Shown in pieces: positions 57,901 through 64,000 of a DNA stretch of 64,000 nucleotides. The number at the start of each line of letters is the position of its first letter. Position 1 is the first letter of the stretch. Source of the DNA: Alisma plantago-aquatica (lineage: Eukaryota > Streptophyta > Magnoliopsida > Alismatales > Alismataceae); NCBI GenBank assembly GCA_963693085.1, contig OY856409.1:1615739711-1615803710 (forward strand), in the 5' to 3' direction. The notes beneath the pieces are model-generated. The model was not told where the DNA came from. It made no database searches and was given only the letters and a program-made list of their open reading frames with translations. The translations under genes and the position numbers were made by a program.

Positions 57901-59055
57901 ATTTTTAGTTGAGAAAGAATCCTAGATGGTGACATTTGAAATAACAAGTGATGATTACTATTAAAATAATATAAACTATAGATATCAACTACATTAGAAC
58001 TATTGAAGATGTTTGGATGTTAACTAAGGTTATTATGATCACAAAATGATGGATTATTTGATACATCTTTGAATATTCCACATACTTGCATGTTGTAAGC
58101 ATGATGAGATGGATTCTATGAAATTTTAATCTATGATATTAAATTTGACATAATCAGATATAAGGATTGAATCTCCTTAGCGAGTTTATTAATCTTGTCA
58201 AGTAGTTAATCATATGGCTTGATTTGTAGTATCACTACACTTTGTTCTTTATGGAGATTACTTCATCCATTTCTATATCCAATATTGGGTCATTATATGC
58301 CATGTCTTAAATGATTTTACCACGAGAATCCATACAAATCTTTACAAAAGATCCCCCAATGGCAGCATTAAGGATTTTTTTCAATTCTAGCTTCAGTCCT
58401 GCATAAATTATTGATTAGTAACCAATATGGAATTCCATGGTGAGATCAATCATTTTAATATCTCTTATATATTCAAAACTCATACATATTTTCATTCACT
58501 CCTACTTAAAACTACACAATTCGAGCCCAAAATGGGATTTTTTTGCTAGAATATCAAATTTACAACAACAAAAATCACCCCCTAGCTCTTCCCAAGTGTG
58601 GATCGTTAGGTATATATACCAAGACTCTCTTTATCTTGAATAGAAAATTTTAAAATGTGTATGGAAACAATCTCTTATGGTACACCTTCAACCTTTATGA
58701 TATCTAGAGAAATTATTGATATTAAGTAAATGTCAATTGGGATTTTAATATGCATTACCTCTATATGTGATTGAATTAGGGTGCACAAACCTACTTTGAA
58801 TGGTATGCATACTATGTCAAATGATGGTTTCACTATCCCCGATGAGACTTGATATTACTTTGGGGTTGTGTGGTCCATAAGTAAGACATTAGGGACTTGG
58901 TTTTTCTTCTTAGATTGTATGATCTTATGGATTTTTGGACATGTTGACCTCTATTTAAGTTGAAAAACTATTATTATTCTAAAGAGTAAATCTAAAAGCA
59001 AGATAAAATTGAAATAGACTAAAATGAAACTTATAGTTGTTCACATTCACTATGA
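54970..59055 (-). pseudogene. Decayed Athila-type Ty3/gypsy element 2 (gag-pol, minus strand)
   Basis: Reading the minus strand, the RT gives DHFPLPFIDQ at about 56100-56047, YGTLAYQHMPLGLCNAPSTF at about 55945-55885, and IFMDEF at about 55835-55818 where the family has VFMDDF. That places a substitution in the catalytic Asp pair. RNase H ends with VIVYTDHDVLKYIMSEKDVI (about 55185-55125) and IQWILLLQEFDLEI (about 55110-55070), the classic Athila/Tat RWILLLQEFDxEIKDKKG. Gag and protease should lie between 56.5 and 58.9 kb but are too decayed to delimit. Frames are broken by many stops. Integrase and the 3' LTR are absent; the region is cut near 54.5-55.0 kb. Confidence 0.75.
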
Positions 59056-59073
59056 TCCCCAACAAAGATGCCA
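59056..59073 (-). other. Primer-binding site of Athila-type element 2
   Basis: The minus strand reads TGGCATCTTTGTTGGGGA, preceded by AAGTTTT. Against TGGCGCCGTTGCCGGGGA it has five changes, four of them transitions of the C-to-T/G-to-A kind. Confidence 0.65.
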
Positions 59074-59075
59074 AA

Positions 59076-60950
59076 AACTTGACATGTAAGAGATACAACT
59101 TGAGAGATATAGTATGTATTTGATCAAATAAGAGTTGTTTCTCTTGTTGTAAGGCACTGATTTTAAATTTTACAAGCTGATCAGACAAGTTTGATACTTA
59201 CTAGTGTACACAGTTTAGGTCTAGTGGAGTCAGGACCGCTCACAAGATATGGGTAGGAATCACAAACTGCTACAAGTTTTGTATTGGCTACTTCAACTTT
59301 AAGATATAAAAGAGTTTGTAGTATTCTATGACTGTATCTATGATATGGAAAGTAGTAAAAACTAATATAGAGAAGTGTGTTAAAAATAAGTCTTGTGTAG
59401 TCATAATGTTATACAAATCATTCGCCTTTAGACCAGACTACTTTGTCCACTTGCAACTATCACAAACATAGATAAATCAAGATCTACCAAGTCAATTTTC
59501 AAGATTTCTATACCAAACTTCTCTCAAATTTAGGAAGAGAAGAAGATTTAGTGAACACCACCCTCTCGGGGCTGATTTTCTATACTTGGGTGTTATGGCA
59601 CACAAACCTCAAGCTAAATGTGTCCTAATCTTGTGGGGTTGGGGCAGATTTTCTCCTCAATTAGAGATTACCAAAGTGTGTGGCCATTGTGAACATCCTA
59701 GAGAGATGCTTGATATAAAAAATGATGACTAGGAGAAATAAATTGATATCTATACTACACAATAATTATCAATAAAAGATAAGTAAGGTTGAGAAACATG
59801 AAATCAGATCTAGAGATAGAAATAACTACCCATATCTAAGAGTCTTAATAGTTCTCTAGGATATAGCGTGAGTTTCATCTCTAGTTACAAGGAGAAGGTT
59901 GTAAAGGAAAAGTCAGTGATAAGCACGATTAGGTTTTAATATATTATGGTGTTACCAAAAACATGTCCCAATAGTATATGTCTAGTGTTGGTAGATGGAA
60001 ATAGTGGAGTGTACTGAAGTGGTTTCTATGGCTAAATGATAAGAATATGTTTGTAGAAATGGCACCCTATAATGGGAAGAAGATGGAATATGAGTGTATT
60101 GTGTGGTGTATATGGTGTGGATGTGGGTGGAGATCCAACCTGAGAAGTTTGAGTGGGGGGATTCATTTATAGCCCCAAGGGACTATATGAGGGGTATATG
60201 AGACATTATGTCTACATCCAAGTGGATTTCGGTCAAGGAGAAGTCACATACAATATAAATGATCTGCAATATTTGAATGATTCACCTCCACTTTGGTCAA
60301 TTGTTGATCCAAAAAATTGGATATTAGCAAATAAAAGCTATTTGATCAAATATTATTGCATGTAAAGTCACTCATTGTATTCACATGGGTGTTGTTGGAC
60401 TAGTTGAACTGAATTTGAAGATAAGAAGTTGTAACTTTACTTGAGGTCCGTATGTCTTGGCACGAACAAGATATATGGCTATCTGATCGTAGAGAAACCC
60501 AACTAGTCCAATAGCATTAATAGGTAATGGCAGAATCTTCATTTGTGTGGGGACCTCGTTCGTTGGCATCATGTCTTTTTCACTTGATGAAGCAAGGCCT
60601 CAAGATGGTTTTGTAAGATTAGTGGAATAAGTCTCAAATTACAAGCGAATTCACACCAAAATTGACGTCCTTATGCAATCTGCATAGAAGTTCTAATTCT
60701 AGGATTCAAGTGAACTATATAGATATTTCTCATCATTGAAAGGAAAAATGGAACTATTTATAGATATGATAACAACCAAAAATGGATTTTATCATAATTC
60801 TCTCTAATGGTATGCTAGCTTAAAATAGGAGGTCCCTACAATATGGGTCAAAACAAAGTGACTAATATGCAATAAAAGTTACAAATTAGAAGTAATATTG
60901 TTCATAGTTTGTCAAAAATTGACCCAAAGTTATGTTTATTCCAATCAAAT
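59076..60950 (-). repeat. 5' LTR of Athila-type element 2, far boundary uncertain
   Basis: DNA upstream (minus strand) of the primer site, without ORFs. A TATA box TATAAAT lies at 60171-60165 (minus strand, GGGGCTATAAATGAATCC), giving a leader of about 1.1 kb. The outer end cannot be fixed: no partner LTR is in the window. Confidence 0.45.
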
Positions 60951-63940
60951 ATTGAAAATAGATTGTTTTGATGCCTAAATATTTCCTATGTATGTCTATG
61001 TACTTCATGCCTCTCGTCCCCATATGACTCTCCTTTCAGAATTCAGAAAAAAGGGGAGAGATTCTCTAATCGACTAACTTTTGAAGTAACATGTATTTTT
61101 TGACATGAAGAGAGATACATCATTTCTCATCGATTGTTTTGTTAGAATTTAGCATAGATCCTCCAAAATTGATTGCAAGACATCAGATTCCACCTTAACT
61201 GAATCAATATAGTTAAGAACATTAATTGTTCAAAGAGAAACGTTTTAGGAGACAAAAAACGTGAATGGATCTTTTTAATTAAGTCAATGTGTAATGAACA
61301 CACTAAATCAAATAAGTTAAAATCCATGTGGGGTCTTCTTCATGTTGTCTGTAAAAAGAAGGACAATTATAATATAAGAAGGTGAGCATTTATCAACTAA
61401 AAGACTTTTCTCTTTATTTTGTTAGGTCATTAACACTTATTTCACCAGTTCAAAACACATTGAAGCTTAAGAAGCTCAAATGTAGGAGTTCATATGGTCC
61501 CATGAAGTTCCCAAGTTGTGATTACTACAAGAAGGGATGAACATCAAACCACATGAAATACAGTTTTGGCAGTCTGGTGCCCAAATTCATATTGTTAAAT
61601 GGGTATCAGGTGAGGTCTAGGCCTAGATAAAGTCTAAAAATATCAGCCCATACTTGATTTACACAATCAATCTGAATTTCAAGTCTGGTTTAGGCCACAC
61701 ATATAACTTAATTAGATACATGTATTTTTAAAGATATATGTAGATACATATTCATCAAGAAAGTTAATGAAATGTGTATTGGTCTCTAAATGTAATATAT
61801 ATGTCTTAGTTGTAAAATTATCACACTTACAAATTGTTAACAAATTTAAGTATATGGATTAAAGGGATTTTGTCTATTTTAGACATGTCAAAAAATACAC
61901 CATATACCATGTTTATCGTTAAAAAGAATCCAACATTTTCTTCAATTTATGTAACTTACCTTTACAAATGGCACATTTTCTTTTCGTGGGTGTTTCATAA
62001 TGTCGAATTGTGATTATTTTTAAAACACGTCTTATATATGTTTTACACGTCCAATTTATAAAGTTACACTCCCATTATAAACATAAAATAGAAAATGGAT
62101 ACATAACACTTACATGTATTCAGATACGCAGTTCATTAACCTTATTAATACTATTGAGAAAATTTTATTCTAAATATAATATAATTTAAAACAATAGTCA
62201 TGTATACAGATATATTTTTATATACATGTATATGTAATGAATCTGAATATTTGGTTCTCGTTTCTAATTAACTGGCCCAACTTGTATAAAAATTTAGATC
62301 AATTTTTTTTCAGCCAAGCCCGCCCATGTAAGTTTTTGTGAACTGCGCCTATATGGAGTTATGTGGCTAAGATATGCATCAGATCAGATGACCCGTTCTA
62401 ATGCTTATTCTTAGCTACAAGGGCTAAAGTATGATATATCTAGAAATGAGTTGAAGCTTTAGAATAATATTGAAGTTGTGAATCAGGTCAAACAATATTA
62501 TTACAATTGCCGATATTTCTATTAAAAATCACAAAAGCTTACTTATCTTTTGAAAACCAAAACGAACGCATTGTTTCTTATGGTATGCAAAACAAAACCA
62601 ATGAACTGCTTCCTGTGGTCCTTATAATGTCAATGCTGAGAAGCTACTTGTTAACTTTGAAGCGGTGCTAAAAAGCTGATTCTTCTGGTCAATAAATACT
62701 CCTACGGGTTGTCGTGCCTTTTGCCTTTCTGGCTGGCCATGTGATGCAGCCGATATGCCGCTCAACCTCACCCACGGCGGCAGATAAACAATTAATATAT
62801 CAGACCACAAACTGTTAGTATGATTATTTGGACTGTGTACTATTAAACCAATGATCGTCCTCCAGCTTCTGCGATAATTTCGTACCACGATCCATAGAGA
62901 GCGGAAACAAAAGCAAGGAGGAAGTGTTCCTTTTTCTTACCTACCTACGCCGTTTCTACTTTACAGCTCATTCAGAATAATCAGGCCCATCACCACCTCT
63001 TCTACAAAAAGAAAGAACTAACAAACAAACTCACGAACGGATGAAGTTATTTTCTGTGAGCATGCATGTTACTTGCCACATTTTGGACGTCTTGCAAAAT
63101 TGCTATTTTTACGTCTTTAATTGCAATCATGAATGTTAGCATGCACATTCCTCCTTAAAAATCTCTGCATAGATTTCGTTATATAAAAGCTGATTTGGAA
63201 CACAATTGCAAAATCAATGTAGTATGATATGATGCCAAATTTAAAAGCAAAGTGACAAAACTAAAAAAATGACAACTTTAAAAGAAAAGTGTTAGGATAA
63301 TTCTAAAAAAACAACAATTATAAAACTTTTTCACATATACATCCCCTAATACTAAATGACTCTTAGCAAGCATTTAACAGATGACTCGTTTATTAAACAT
63401 GTTGATGGTTGTAGTACATATAGTATGTTTGAAATTTATTGGGCACCAAAAGGAAGTATATAACAACAACCAAAGGTCACGATTCACAGTTGTGATGAAT
63501 ATATAGACACCTGGATAAAATTTAAAGAGTATATAAAAAAGACGAAACGAGTCTTAGTAAGAAAGCATCTACAACTGCATGAGGTGTTTGATGGTAAACA
63601 TGTGATAAACACACGAGCCACACCAGGAGTCATAGTTTAACTAACCGATCAAACTGAATTTAAACAATGAAGTAGAACACAAGAATTAAGCAATCATTTA
63701 TACTATAGTCAATACAAACACAATGGCAACGTATTAGCTACTTTTTTTGGTAGTTATGTGTAGCTTTTAGTGAAATACCATGCCATGAACAACTATGTCC
63801 CCAATAGATTACAAAGTTCTCATTGTCGTAGCTTGAGGTTTTTGTTTTTTACTTTATGCATTTTTAGAGGGAAGAACAATCTTTGATTTCTAATCTATCA
63901 CTATATTTGAAAAGCTGTAAACGCTTCACCTTCATTTGCC
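60950..63940. other. Intergenic AT-rich DNA, no gene recognised
   Basis: 61600-62345 has GGCCTAGATAAAG...ATCAGCCCATACTTG on the left and AACTGGCCCAACTTGTATAA...AGCCAAGCCCGCCCATG on the right, which might be ends of a decayed transposon, unproven. 62560-63020 is less AT-rich; on the minus strand MDRGTKLSQKLEDDHWFN (about 62895-62840) opens a short frame ended by a stop. It might be an exon but matches nothing I know. 63030-63940 has no feature. Confidence 0.4.
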
Positions 63941-63946
63941 ACCTTG

Positions 63947-63977
63947 ACTTATATATATATATATATATATATATATG
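63947..63977 (+). repeat. (AT)n microsatellite
   Basis: About 15 AT dinucleotides close to the end of the window. Confidence 0.9.
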
Positions 63978-64000
63978 GCCCAAATCATGAGATGTATATA

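Overview
This is a stretch of AT-rich plant nuclear DNA, almost certainly from a flowering plant and from an intergenic, repeat-dense part of a chromosome. The evidence is the set of plant-specific element types (Tekay/Del-type chromovirus, Athila-type Ty3/gypsy, Sirevirus and other Ty1/copia, an RTE-like LINE, a tRNA-derived SINE, a PIF/Harbinger element), the initiator-tRNA-Met primer sites, and an interrupted plant villin gene. The species cannot be fixed from the sequence. There is no prokaryotic, organellar or viral gene cluster here.

Layout. 1-1310: decayed RTE-like LINE (+), itself interrupted. 1488-2323: possible hAT-like non-autonomous element. 3097-4161: the first two coding exons of a villin gene on the minus strand. 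No further villin exon was recognised down to base 1, so the gene either runs off the window through a very long repeat-filled intron or is a 5' fragment. 6174-9021: a large inverted-repeat (foldback-like) element whose arms are tandem ~150 bp units and whose centre is a GATAACAA-rich array. 9637-9796: SINE (-). 10587-12650: PIF/Harbinger-type element with a TAA target duplication and an apparently exact 390 bp internal tandem duplication. 13690-19892: two related tandem arrays in opposite orientation flanking ~4.9 kb of LTR-like DNA.

20360-31336: one structurally complete but coding-dead chromovirus (Tekay/Del type) with ~3.3 kb LTRs, primer site, polypurine tract and a CACAC target duplication. 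31390-31523: microsatellites. 32732-42670: two related Ty1/copia elements head to tail, both truncated at the 3' side. 42671-~44215: minus-strand LTR-like fragment. 44218-47896: minus-strand Athila-type gag, primer site and LTR. 47897-54496: 3' two thirds of a Sirevirus (integrase C-terminus, reverse transcriptase, RNase H, an open 542-codon env-like ORF, polypurine tracts, 3' LTR). ~54970-61000: a second, much more decayed Athila-type element, minus strand. 61000-64000: AT-rich DNA with no gene recognised.

The only cellular gene recognised is the villin 5' end. Every retroelement pol carries stops or frameshifts, many at positions expected from C-to-T/G-to-A decay of methylated DNA. The points most worth a second look are: the two inverted-array structures; an LTR-like promoter module (TATA box plus TCGGTCGAGTT inverted repeats) lying between pol and the env-like ORF of the Sirevirus; the sharing of that palindromic module with an unrelated-looking LTR region near 15 kb; and the 390 bp duplication. 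All identifications come from reading translated motifs and repeat structure by eye; no database search was run.
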